Source of the DNA: Erythroxylum novogranatense
Lineage: Eukaryota > Streptophyta > Magnoliopsida > Malpighiales > Erythroxylaceae
Reading direction: 5' to 3'
Length of the DNA stretch: 64,000 bases
Assembly: GCA_029891385.1 (NCBI GenBank)
Contig: CM057235.1
Location: 22,127,120-22,191,119, forward strand
In this document: positions 11,050 through 21,064 of the stretch, one piece after another
Layout: each line of letters opens with the position of its first letter
How positions within the stretch are numbered: the first letter of the stretch is position 1
Made by a program: the position numbers and the translations under genes
Notes under the pieces: generated by a model
Seen by the model: the letters and a program-made list of their open reading frames with translations, nothing else
Databases searched by the model: none
What the model was told of the DNA's origin: nothing

Positions 11050-11385
11050 AATCCACCGCACACACTAAGATGCGCTTAACGGGATCTTGAGCAATGGAGT
11101 TCATTGATCAAGATCCTGGACTTAAAGAATCCTTTAACGTTCTAGGGCTCAAGAGCACCTAATGGGGTCTTGAGACATGGAGTCAAGAGTGACAGGAGTC
11201 CATTAATCAAGACCCTGGACTTAAAGTGAGTTCTTTAAGGTTTTTTCCCATTCAAACTTAGTGATTTTTAATCCACCGCACACACTAAGATGCGCTTAAC
11301 GGGATCTTGAGCAATGGAGTTCATTGATCAAGATCCTGTTCTTAAAGAATCCTTTAAGGTTCTGAGGCTCAAGAGCACTCAATGG
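11050..11385. repeat. Direct repeat of ~115 bp with 220-bp spacing
   Basis: The segment beginning AATCCACCGCACACACTAAG occurs at about 11050-11165 and again at about 11270-11385, nearly identical. A shorter, more diverged version of its second half (GGGTCTTGAGACATGGAGTC..., about 11164-11245) lies between them. It sits in the 5' leader side of copia-B. Confidence 0.85.
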
Positions 11386-11471
11386 GGTAACACAGTCAAC
11401 ATGCATCATTGTCACAACCAATAGGCAGCTCCAACCTTGTTATGATTTCTTCGTTATATACGACACAAGTG

Positions 11472-11483
11472 GCTCTGATAGCA
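11472..11483 (-). other. Primer binding site of copia-B (minus copy)
   Basis: The minus strand reads TGCTATCAGAGC, one base from TGGTATCAGAGC (initiator tRNA-Met). It lies five bases after the LTR end at 11489, which fixes this LTR as the 5' LTR. Confidence 0.8.
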
Positions 11484-11488
11484 CTATA

Positions 11489-11952
11489 TGAAAATCTCGG
11501 TGTGTACATCACATGCACACGGTGCGGAAAACAAAATTTTTTATTCCGGGACCTTCCCGAAAGCCAGGATCCATGTGTCTATATAACAATGTCAAACCAT
11601 AACGACCAAAAGAGACCGTCTCTAACGGTATCCACGCAGAGATCGGACAACCTAACCGGGGCAAACCCTTTGACCCGGGAATAGCTAGAACAAGGTGAAG
11701 ACTGCTAGATCTTACCTTATTCTTGAAGAGCTTGGAGAGAAAACGATGGAGAAGCTTGGAGAAGATGATGAAGAGCTTGGATAAGATGATGATCGTGTGC
11801 CTTGAAAGAGAAGCATAAAAACAACTTTTCAAGAATACTCTCTTATGCCAACGACATCAACTCTTCTAGCCTTCATTTTTGTCATCTTATGGCCATTTGT
11901 CTTTAACAATTTAAGGACATTAAATGCTAAAGTGGGAGTCTTTCCACGTTAG

Positions 11953-12002
<50 letters not shown>

Positions 12003-12203
12003 CTTCTCCTCTTGCTTCCACGCTGAACATATATATATATATATTAATTACTTAATTAATTAATAAGATATATATATAAAAATACTGAAGTGGTCAAGTC
12101 ACACTGGGGTTAGTCCTACTGGGTCCTGGTATGGAAAAAACACCGAAGACCTGTTTCAGCAATATCGATGTCGCGATCTCACCGAAGACCTGTTTCAGCA
12201 ATA
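11489..12203 (-). repeat. Truncated 5' LTR of copia-B (minus copy)
   Basis: 11489-12181 aligns with 7704-8402 of the 3' LTR with few substitutions, plus length changes in the TA tracts. Homology stops at 12181. The next 23 bases repeat 12142-12164 (ACCGAAGACCTGTTTCAGCA...), a 39-bp-offset tandem duplication at the break. About 1.15 kb of the LTR, including its start and the target duplication, is missing. Confidence 0.8.
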
Positions 12204-13528
12204 ACACCTTCCTTAAGTTATTACTTCAATTAAAAATCCAAATCTTCTTCACCCTAATGAACTTATTCCACATCAAACTAAGTTCCTTTTGCACTTTAAT
12301 TAAGTCCAGTTAAACTATTATAAAGTACCTTAACCTTATATGGTCCAACAATTGCCAAAATCAATCTTTTCTTCTTCCTAAATACTTCCCACAATCGTGG
12401 GAATAAGCCTTATAAATCCCATGATTGTGGTATGAGTGAACCGAAAGTTCACTAACCCACAACCTTCATTTTGCTTCCAAAATTTGACTTCTTCACTTCC
12501 ATTCGACACACCTTCACCAAAGACCATCAATTTCAGTTCAATTCTACCTTATTCATGCTTTAATACCTCATAAAATTCATGTTTAAACCAATTAAAAAAT
12601 TATTCATTAACTTACAAATCAACATCTTCCATACATTAAAACTAAACTAGAAGTTATCAAACCAGGATCATTTTTCCAGCATTCATTTATCATCATCGTA
12701 ACACATAATTCATGCCAATTCAATTATCATAAAACTTGTAATAATATATGCTATCAATTTTAGTAATCCCTTACCTAATTACCTTTAAATTCCTTCTTCA
12801 AAGAACTAAGCAAACCAACCTTTCATGCAACCAATACACTGTCAAAATTTAGGTAGGTGTAGGATGATCTTAACACCCAAAAGATAGCAGCATAAAAGAT
12901 AATTTGTGGTAACTTTCTTGATGCAGTATATGGAAAGATTTTAGTGTGATAGCACATCAAAATTGAAGTAAAACTCACATCAAAGAGAACGGGTGAATTC
13001 AGTGGTGAATGAGCAAAGAGAAGATTGAGTTACAACAAAAACTAGCCAATGCATAAGGCCATGCCATATGTAAGATGACTTATCTTACTCTAAAGACACT
13101 TGTTATATAAGGACACATGCCACCTGTCTCTCTCTAGCTAGCACACATGTTCTTCTATGAGGCTGTAAAATGTCATAATTTAATTAGGCCACTTGTCACT
13201 CACTTATGGCTAAACTTGTCATTTTATTAACTATGCCATTTGTCAATACCTTAGCTATGCTAAATGTCACTAACTTATAGGCTTAGTCATTCCAATTTTC
13301 ATGTACCAACTTGACTTGCCATTTGACAATTTTCCTAGTCCAAATGTACATTTTAATACCTCAATTCTCTATTGATATCAATTAATTCCAAATCACTAAT
13401 GAGGATCCATTAAACTAAAATTCAAGTCAAATGCAATTCTCAATCATCTCACAATTTTTAACACCTATCATACATGTACTTTTATAAACATGTAACATTC
13501 TAACTAGGGTATAATTTGAGGCCTTACA
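12204..13528 (-). repeat. Relic gypsy LTR, minus orientation
   Basis: There are no coding regions. The plus strand shows the layout of the large gypsy LTRs in the same direction: AT-rich modules, a region with CCAATGCATAAGGCCATGCC, CACTTGTC-type repeats (13130-13330), and near the end CATACATGTAC and a terminal GGCCTTACA (about 13519-13528). Copia-B protease sequence begins at once at 13529. The relic therefore marks the point where the plus-strand copia-B lost its 5' half, by insertion or recombination. Confidence 0.5.
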
Positions 13529-14208
13529 AAGAGTCAGACTTGTGAGTGGGTAATGGAACAACAGTTGCTGCATTAACTGTAGGCATATGTGTATTGACGC
13601 TCCCTAGTAGGCTTGTATTAGAATTGGACGATTGATTTTATATACTTGCCTTGACTAAAAATGTAATATCTGTTTCTAGTCTTAATAAAGTTGGATTCCA
13701 TTTAAATTTTAGTAAAAATGGTTGTTTAATTTATTTGAATGGAACGATATATGCTTTGGGTACATTGTGCAATAGTATATATATATTAGATATGTCTAAT
13801 CTGGTTCTAAATATCAATAATAACAAAAGAATAAAGCGAGATAATGTGAAATCGCCTTACTTATGGCATCATCACCCTGGCCATATAAGTGAGAGATACA
13901 TGTCTGAACTACACAAGTGTGGTAGATTAGAGTCATTTGATTATGAATCATATGACACATGTGAATCTTGCATATTAGGCAAGATGACTAAGTTACCCTT
14001 TAAAGGAAAGGGTGAACGAGCTAATGGACTTTTAGACGTAATACATACTGATGTATGTGGTCCGATGTCCATACATGCCAAAGGTGATTTTGTATACTTA
14101 ATTAACTTTATTGATGATCATTTTCGATATGGGTATGTGTATCTTATAAGATACAAGTCTAAAGTCTTTGAAAGGTTCAAAGAATTCAAAAATGAAGTTA
14201 AGAAATAA
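13529..14208 (+). pseudogene. copia protease tail and integrase N-terminal half
   Basis: 13529-13650 reads as the protease C-terminal part (VGNGTTVAALTVG, LPSRLVLELDD) with one TGA where the family has Arg just before VGNG. The frame from 13651 continues with TKNVISVSSL, the pre-integrase region LWHHHPGHISERYMSEL, the zinc-binding CESCILGK, and the first catalytic Asp in VIHTDVCGPM, then FIDDHFRYGYVY. It ends in a stop after NEVKK (14206-14208). The HHCC-type zinc ligands are present. Confidence 0.8.
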
Positions 14209-15050
14209 CTTGGGAGAAGTATTAAATCACTTTGATCGGATTGAGGTGGTGAATACTTAAGCCAAGAGTTTTTAGATTATCTTAGGGATAATGGAATATT
14301 GTCCTAGTAAACTGGTAAACTCCACTTTACATGCCACAACACAATGGTGTGGTTGAGAGGAAAAACTAAACCTTGTTAAACATGGTGAGGTTTGTGATGA
14401 GTTTAGCGGATTTACCAAAATCCTTTTAGGGGTGTGCACTCAAAACTTCTTTTTATATATTAAACAAAGTCCCATCCAAGTCAGTTGATGTTGCTCCATA
14501 TAAGATATGGACTAACAAGAAACCCTATTTTTCTCATATGAAAATTTAGGGTTGTCTTGCTTATGTGAAGTGGATTCAGTCAGATAAGCTTGAAGCTAAA
14601 TCGAACAAGTGTCTGTTTGTAAGATATCCTAAGGAAATTATAGGATATCAATGTTACCATGTTTAAAAAAAAGTGTTTGTTTCAAAACATTTTGTCTTTT
14701 TAGAGAAAGAGTTTCTTTTGAGAGAAGACAGTGATATCAAAATTGAACTTATAGAAGTTCAAGATGGTCAAACAGGCGCAAATCAACTGCATGGACACGA
14801 GGTTATTGTTCATGAAGGTGAAACAATAGTTCAACCTTCTAACACATAAGAAGTTCGTAGCTCGGGTAGGACATATTATATTCCCGAGAGATACGAATTT
14901 CTCATAAGTGAACTTAATAACGTATTGCTTATATAAGATGATGAGTCTACTACCTATGAAGAGGTTCTGAAGAGTTCAGAATCTGACAAATGACTTCATG
15001 CTATGAAATATGAAATAGATTCCATGTATGAAAACTAACTATGGACTTTA
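14209..15050 (+). pseudogene. copia integrase C-terminal half, degraded
   Basis: Scattered matches in shifting frames are visible. A GGEYLSQEFLDYL segment near 14245-14285 carries the expected second Asp position as a degraded codon context. The catalytic-Glu segment near 14340 reads HNTMVWLRGKT. A copia C-terminal segment near 14560-14700 and the SSRTYYIPERYEFLIS-like RT linker near 14860-14900 follow. There are many stops, so nothing here can be translated as a protein. Confidence 0.65.
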
Positions 15051-15750
15051 ATTAGCGCCTACCAAAAGGGATAAAGTCCATAGGGTGCAAATGGGTTTTC
15101 AAGAAGAAAAGCTAACATGGAGGGTAACGTAGTTACCCATAAAGCTAGGCTTGTAGCTAAAAGGTTATTGTTAAAGGCAAGATGTTAACTATGATGAAAC
15201 GTTTAGCCCAGTAGCTATGCTTAAATCCATTAGGATACTCCTAGCCATTGCCGCATATTATGATTATGAGATATGGCAAATGGATGTGAAGATGACTTTC
15301 CTTAATGGAAACCTAACCAAGGATGTGTATATGACATAACCTGATGGTTTCATATCTATGAATGGAGAAAAGGTATTCAAGCTTTAGAAATCCATTTATG
15401 GATTAAAACAAGCATCCAGGAGTTGGAATATTCGATTTGATGAGACAATCAAAGAGTTTGGTTTCTTACAAAATCCAGATAAGTCGTGTGTGTATAAGAA
15501 GATTAATGGGAGTGAAATTATGTTCCTTGTACTGTATGTAGATGGCATATTGCTAATAAGAAACAATGTCTCAACTTTGCAATCAGTCAAAATTTGGTTA
15601 ACTAAAAACCTCTCTCTGAAAGACCTCGGAGAAGCAACTTATATTTTAGGGATAAGGATATATAGACGTAGATCTAAGAGGTTGCTTGGTCTTTCTCAGT
15701 CTATATACATAGACAAGATGTTAAAGAGGTTTAGCTTGAGCAGTCCATGA
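15051..15750 (+). pseudogene. copia reverse transcriptase with altered YVDD loop
   Basis: The region reads, over two frames, NYDETFSPVAMLKSIRILLAI, WQMDVKMTFLNG, SIYGLKQASRSWN, and then the open frame 15490-15750 with LYVDGILLIRNN and LKDLGEATYILGIRI. The catalytic loop has Gly (GGC, 15544-15546) in place of the second Asp of YVDD, which would abolish metal binding. Further stops replace residues near 15337 and 15387. The protein is dead both by active-site loss and by stops. Confidence 0.85.
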
Positions 15751-16496
15751 GAGGCTATCTTCCCATGGTACATGGGATTACACTCTCTAAATCTATGTGT
15801 CCAAAGACATAAGATGAGAGGACTCGCATGAGTTTGATTCCTTGTGCTTTTGCTATAGGATCAATCATGTACACTACATTATGTACTAGACCCGATGTAT
15901 CATATGCTCTAAGTGTTATGAGCATATATTAGTTAGACCCTGGTGAGGGTCATTGGGTGGCTATCAAGAATATCCTTAAGTATTTGAGAAGAACTAAGGA
16001 TGTATTCTTGGTATATGGAGAAGGTGATCTTGTTGTAACCGAGTATACTGATGCCAATTTCTAATCTAATAGGGATGACTCCATATCATAGTCCGGATAT
16101 GTATTCATACTGAATGGTGGTGTAGTCAATTAGAAAAGCTCCAAACAGGAGACAACAACAAATTCTACGATAGAGGTGGAGTACATTGCATCTTTAGAAG
16201 TGGCAAAGAAAGAGGTTTGGATCAAGAAGTTCATCATAGAACTTGGTATGGTTCTAAGCATCACTGACCCAATGCAGTTGTGTTGTGAAAACAATGGAGC
16301 TATAGCGCAGGTGAAGGAATCGAGGTCTCATCAGAAGTCTAAACATTTACTCAGGCACTACCATTTGATTGGAGAAATCATTAGTAAAAATGATATAAAG
16401 ATAGAGAGAGTTCCCACCGATCAGAATATAACTAATCCGTTGATTAAGCCTATTTTTCAAAAGATTTTTGTCACATGTACAAGCCTATGGTATTAG
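15751..16496 (+). pseudogene. copia RNase H region, degraded
   Basis: 15751-16170 shows the RT-RNase H connection and RNase H N-terminal motifs in broken frames (TRPDVSYALSVMS-like near 15890, YTDANF near 16040). The open frame 16176-16496 has MEYIASLEVAKKEVWIKKF, LCCENNGAIAQVKES, KHLLRHYHLIGEI and VPTDQNITNPLIKP. It aligns along its length with the minus-strand copy at 9571-9828. Relative to that copy it carries more replacements (for example CEN for CDN), which suggests an older or less constrained copy. Confidence 0.8.
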
Positions 16497-16519
16497 ATAT
16501 CAAGGCGATTGACTTTAGT

Positions 16520-16532
16520 GCAAGTGGGAGTT
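16520..16532 (+). other. Polypurine tract of copia-B (plus copy)
   Basis: GCAAGTGGGAGTT lies directly before the LTR start TGTTAGAG at 16533. It corresponds to the tract at 9555-9568 on the other strand. Confidence 0.8.
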
Positions 16533-16892
16533 TGTTAGAGAAGTGCTCTAAAGGCAATCACCTTTAGCACTAATTGTACAAATCATTTTATGATTAATAA
16601 AGAAAATTTTTATTATTTCAACGTTCATGCATTTATGGATTTGATGTTGATCTTAAATTTATTTAGTGATTTTCTTGATACAAAACAAAGTATGGAGGAA
16701 ATCATGATGAGATCATGATAATGAGATTTCTATCATGTGTAATTATGTTAGTATCTAAACTTTCCTTAGTCATAGGATTAATAAGATGGGATATTATTAA
16801 TCCGGATAGACTAGCACATGTTATACTCCTTGATTGGATCAAGTAGTAGATCTTATTATCTGTAGACATGAGTTGTTTAGAGTTGACATATG
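16533..16892 (+). repeat. Copia-B 3' LTR, first part
   Basis: It begins TGTTAGAGAAGTGCTC and aligns with the minus-strand copy read down from 9554. It stops at 16892, where the gypsy-type LTR starts. The last bases, (A)TATG, recur at 28623-28627, marking the insertion duplication. Confidence 0.85.
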
Positions 16893-19800
16893 TGTAACAC
16901 CCCACTCCCGTGTGACCCGAACCCAACATCGATGGTGATATCCGAGTCTGTGCCCCACGAGGGTGGCGTGCTACATCACTCAGACGAAACTCAGTATATA
17001 TTTTTTAAAGACATTCATACACGTGAAAAATAGTAGACAATTTGAGCCCACGCTAATTTGTAAACATTTTTAGTCATTACAAACATTCAATAATAATTTA
17101 ACGTAGCCATTTAATGTACACAAATCCACAACCAAATTGGGCCCACTGTAAATACAAAGTATTATTTTACAGAGATTGCGGAATACAATTTTATGAGACA
17201 CTAATGCAGACGCGAACTGATCCCGACCCCTATCTTTCCCTTGCATGCAGTAGGCATACTCCAGTGTCTAACGGAGTACTCTTCAAGGCCTGAAAAATAA
17301 TTGCAAATTTTGGGTGAGTTTTGTGAACTCAGTGAGGGACCATCATCGATGGTTCACCCAATCCATGTAAGAATCACATATATTATAGATATTCCACAGT
17401 TTCATATTCATAAGTATTACATAATCGCATTTTAACAATTCACGTGTTATTTCACAACAGTACATCCAGAAATACCACATGGTTATCATATCATAAGTCA
17501 CAATTCCATATTTAGTACACTGAATCATTCATAATATTTCACGTTCAACACGCTAAATTATTCATATTATGCATACGCGATGCTCATGAGACCCACTTTT
17601 TCAATTGTTACTTTGTTGTGACCGAGTGCATGAACTGTCCCATATAGGGCTCATTAAGCGTTAAACGCGTCTCAGGGGTAGGAGAGCCCTCTGGGTATGC
17701 ACTACTTCCCTGTGAGCTCGAGGCGCTTTTTTACTCATTGAGCTTGTAGCTCTGATCGTCTCAGGGGTAGGAGAGCCCTCTAGGTGTGCACTACTTCCTT
17801 GCGAGCTCGAGGCTCTTTTTCTCTGATCAATGACTCCTCTGGTCACAACTCCCATTATGTTCATGCATTCATGCAATGGAATGTGTCATTCATAATTATC
17901 TATCCCATTCAGTCACATTTTCATATTGTCGGACGTTAGTCCGACCTTCCACATTAAAGCGGAGCTTTTCAATTTTCGTTCATATTCATGTACACAGTTG
18001 ACCATCATATATATACACACATGGTTCATCCAGTTTATACTCAATAATATCACAATCAGTAATCGTATCATAATCAATAAACATGTCCCAAACTGTCACA
18101 TCAGAAACAAATAATGTCATAGAGTGCACAGATTCACAACCAGATAACACTTCTATGTCATATCTCCCATTACATCGGACCTTCTGTCCGGAATCCACAG
18201 TCAAAAACAATCACAAAACCCACCATTATTCGCCACATTAAACATATCGTAATTGAAAGAACCATCTAGGTCACTCACCTGTACTTCCAAGCTAATACCT
18301 GGAAGTCTCAGTAACGTCGATGGATCAACGCTCCAAATGTGCCTCTATAACAGTTATAGTATGTAAACATTACCAATTGTCCAAATCAGAAATATTTACG
18401 AATGCACATGTAACGATTTAAAATGTGTACAATGCATGTTCGTGAAATTCTCGACATTAATCCAAAATTTTCTATCACAAAATTCCGTCTAAAAATTAGA
18501 ATTCTAATGGCACCGAAATCACTCAATTCGGACCTCTATAGGTCCAAAGATTAATAAAACAAAGACTAGAAGCTAATTACCCGGACCCACGTCAATTTCA
18601 CCTCCACAAATTTCCAATTTCTCATAAAATAAAATTAAATATTCCACGAATTCGATGCCTTGAGAATCAGGTCAATCGGATGTCGGATGGAACAGATATG
18701 AGTTAAAGAAGGCATAAACATATATATAAAAAATATTTAAAAGATAAAGTGCTTCCTTCCCTTTTTCTGTTTGACATTCAACCATGCATAACTCTTTACA
18801 CACAAATAAGAAAATTACAAATCATATCTCTTTGGAAAGATCATGAAAACCTCTACAAGTTTCATGAAGGCCACAAAAACCAATTTCACCTCTAAGGGTG
18901 TCAAAAAATACACTCAAAGTTTCTGCCTTTACAATATCTCCCAAAACAGTGCAGCATTTTGAAAAATCTATAACTTCCCATTCCATTTGCTAAAAATTAC
19001 AAGCTTTATGCCAAAGAAAGATCAGAACATGTCCTACAACTTTCATGAACAACATGGAACCAAATTCAATTGCTAAATGGGTCAAAAAATTCAATTAGTG
19101 ATTCTGCCCCTACATTTGACCTGAACAGTACTACCATTTTCTAAAAACCATAACTCCTTGCCCAAATGTCGAAAAAATTCTCTACCTTATATCACTGGAA
19201 AGATCAGACAACATACTTCAATTTTCATGAAGGGCTTAAAAGCCAATTCTATTTCTAATTAGGTCAATTTCTTCCATGAAGGTGACTGCCCTGATAACTA
19301 GAAAATTACCTGATTTAAGTCCAATCTTTGAAAATTCATAACTCCCTTTTTTGACATCTAAAATTAGCGTGCTATATCTCATTTTAAAGCTAATTTCTTC
19401 CACTACAATTTTCCAGAAGATCACTTGAGCCAATTCGAATCACCAAAAACCTATAATTTAGCTTCCAAGCACAATACTCGCAAAACCTAAATTTAGAGCT
19501 AGGTTCCAACATAATGCACATAAACAGCCAACATTCAACAGGTCACAACTCACAATATACATATCAAAAAATTGCATAATAAGTGGAAATGGAAAGATAA
19601 CAAGATAGGCTTCAACTTTCATTAAGACCAATTTTACCATTTTACCCTAAATCAATCCAAAAAAATGCACCAAAGTTTCAGGTCATCAAACCCGGGTACT
19701 GTTCACACAGCTCATATCATTAACTTTCAAAGCAAGATTCGACACTCTTCTAATCAAAATTGGGTAGAACTTCCTTCACATAAAATGTAGCCAAATGTCT

Positions 19801-20249
19801 CAAATTTAATTTAGGACAAACAGCACCTAAATTGATTGACCACACAACTAGTTATGGCAAAAACATTAGAACATGTTCAAGGTGCATTTTCCAGTTTTGA
19901 TACTCCATCCAATTCCTATCATTCAAATGCCAATTCTACTTCAATAAGCATATCAATTAGACAAGAAATCAGCCAATATATCATCAATACTTTCACTTGG
20001 ACAAATAGCCACAAGTTGGCAGCACCAAACTCAACTTGATTCCTTTAATTTCCATTCAACATTAGTCATACAATTCACTTTAAACTATTGTAAATGTCAT
20101 ACAACACATATCCTCACACAAACATACACTCACACCCAACAAATCAAACCCTAGGTTTCATGAAATTCATGCCTCATCAATCATAATTAATATACATTAA
20201 CTTCCACTCCATGCATCTAACCACTACTATTTAAAGAGTACAATTAAAT

Positions 20250-20255
20250 GCTTAC
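20250..20255 (-). promoter_or_regulatory. Candidate splice donor in the LARD leader
   Basis: The minus strand reads TTG/GTAAGC, about 250 bases downstream of the TATA-like box. The other LTR has it at 27814-27819. The Tekay LTRs have TTTAG/GTAAGA at 54890-54894 and 63899-63903 in the equivalent place. It is an inference from position and conservation. Confidence 0.45.
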
Positions 20256-20500
20256 CAATTAAGCTTCAAATCTTCACTTCTCCAACTACTATACTTTGTC
20301 ACTTCTCATCATCATGCCAAGAGAGAAAGTTTATCCTAGGCACTTTTTAGGTGAGTTAATAGAAGAGAGAACAAAGTGGAAGGAGGAGGAGGAGCTAAGC
20401 AATTGTAACTAGGAAACTTGAAGAAAATCAAATGGAGAAGAAGAAAGGATGAAGCTTCGGATGAAGGAACAAAGCAAATGAAAATCCTCTTTTCATTCTT

Positions 20501-20510
20501 CCTATTTAAA
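20501..20510 (-). promoter_or_regulatory. TATA-like box in the LARD LTR
   Basis: The minus strand reads TTTAAATAGG, followed by a CT-rich leader. The copy in the other LTR is at 28065-28074, where it would drive transcription into the element because that LTR is the 5' LTR. No transcript evidence is available. Confidence 0.5.
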
Positions 20511-21047
20511 GTGAGTTGCCGAAAATGAAAGCCAACCATTAATGTTTAGGACATTTGGCATATTTAAGAAAAAGACAAATAAGGAAAAAGACAAAAATAA
20601 AATTTAATAAGATTAAACCCTAATGACATGAATATTTGACCCGTTCAATTCCACTGGCCCTAATTCCAAGTCCAAAATAATGTTCCCAATATTGTAGTTC
20701 CATTGAACAGAAATTTTCGATACCGAAAACCAACTGGTTTGCCACTTTGCGATTTTTTCGGTCTGGGATTTTTTTCCAAAAAATTTCTAAAATTCCCTTA
20801 AAATATAAAACACAGAAAAATCACTCCAAATTTGGTTTTCAAGCAACGAATCATATTTTTCACAACAAAAATCACAGTTAAGCACCTCTACCGGGAATTG
20901 TCACGAATGCATGTACAGTTCTTTTCATGTGCAAATTTTCACTATTCACATATAAGGATATGCATGAATATTTCAATCAATCTCAATCCCTCTTAGTCCC
21001 TTTCTAAATTACTATTTTACCCTTCCCATCGGGGGTGGGATGTTACA

Positions 21048-21064
21048 ACTCCCCCATCTTAATA
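21048..21064 (-). other. Polypurine tract of the LARD
   Basis: The minus strand reads AAGATGGGGGAGT directly before the LTR start TGTAACATCCC at 21047. The Tekay element has AGGAGGGGAGAAT in the same place (55735 upward). Confidence 0.75.

Larger units (their letters stand above)
9829..11400. other. Non-coding insert replacing most of the copia-B interior
   Basis: No gene is supported here. The left part (9829-10060) is AT-rich and reads like retrotransposon LTR sequence. 10083-10290 holds CpG-rich palindromes, 10330-10870 is unremarkable, and 10870-11390 contains a long direct repeat. Open frames at 10105-10326 and 10875-11063 (minus) match nothing I recognise; the first reads straight through the palindromes. 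The insert joins RNase H on one side and the copia 5' leader on the other. I see no clean target duplication, so it could be a solo LTR or a deletion/filler structure. Confidence 0.5.
7704..12203 (-). mobile_element. Copia-B element, minus strand copy, gutted
   Basis: A complete 3' LTR (7704-9554), PPT, the last ~85 codons of RNase H (9571-9828), a non-coding insert, a PBS (11472-11483) and a truncated 5' LTR (11489-12203) lie in the right order on the minus strand. Nearly all of gag-pol is missing. Bases 7699-7703 (ATGTA) would be one target duplication; the other is lost with the truncated 5' LTR. It is the same family as the plus-strand copy whose PPT and LTR start at 16520-16533: the RNase H tail, the 'GGTATTAGATATCAAGGCGATTG' region and the LTR starts align. 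Confidence 0.8.
16893..21047 (-). repeat. 3' LTR of the LARD
   Basis: The ends are TGTAACACCCC (16893) and GGGATGTTACA (21047), a 6-bp terminal inverted repeat. Inside, in plus coordinates, are an 89-bp tandem duplication (17669-17846) with GTCTCAGGGGTAGGAGAGCC, four degenerate ~180-bp modules anchored by 'CATAACTC' (18786, 18969, 19149, 19337), a leader region with a TATA-like box on the minus strand, and a pair of inverted ~50-bp blocks. Sampled against the other LTR, divergence is about 1% near 20040-20340 and about 6% near 16893-17090, with many C/T and G/A differences. Confidence 0.9.

Noticed and set aside
20336..20539. 67-codon minus-strand frame, with a near-identical twin at 27900-28103
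   Set aside because: It lies in the untranslated leader of the LARD LTR. The twin exists because the LTR is duplicated. It has no known domain; at most a leader ORF.
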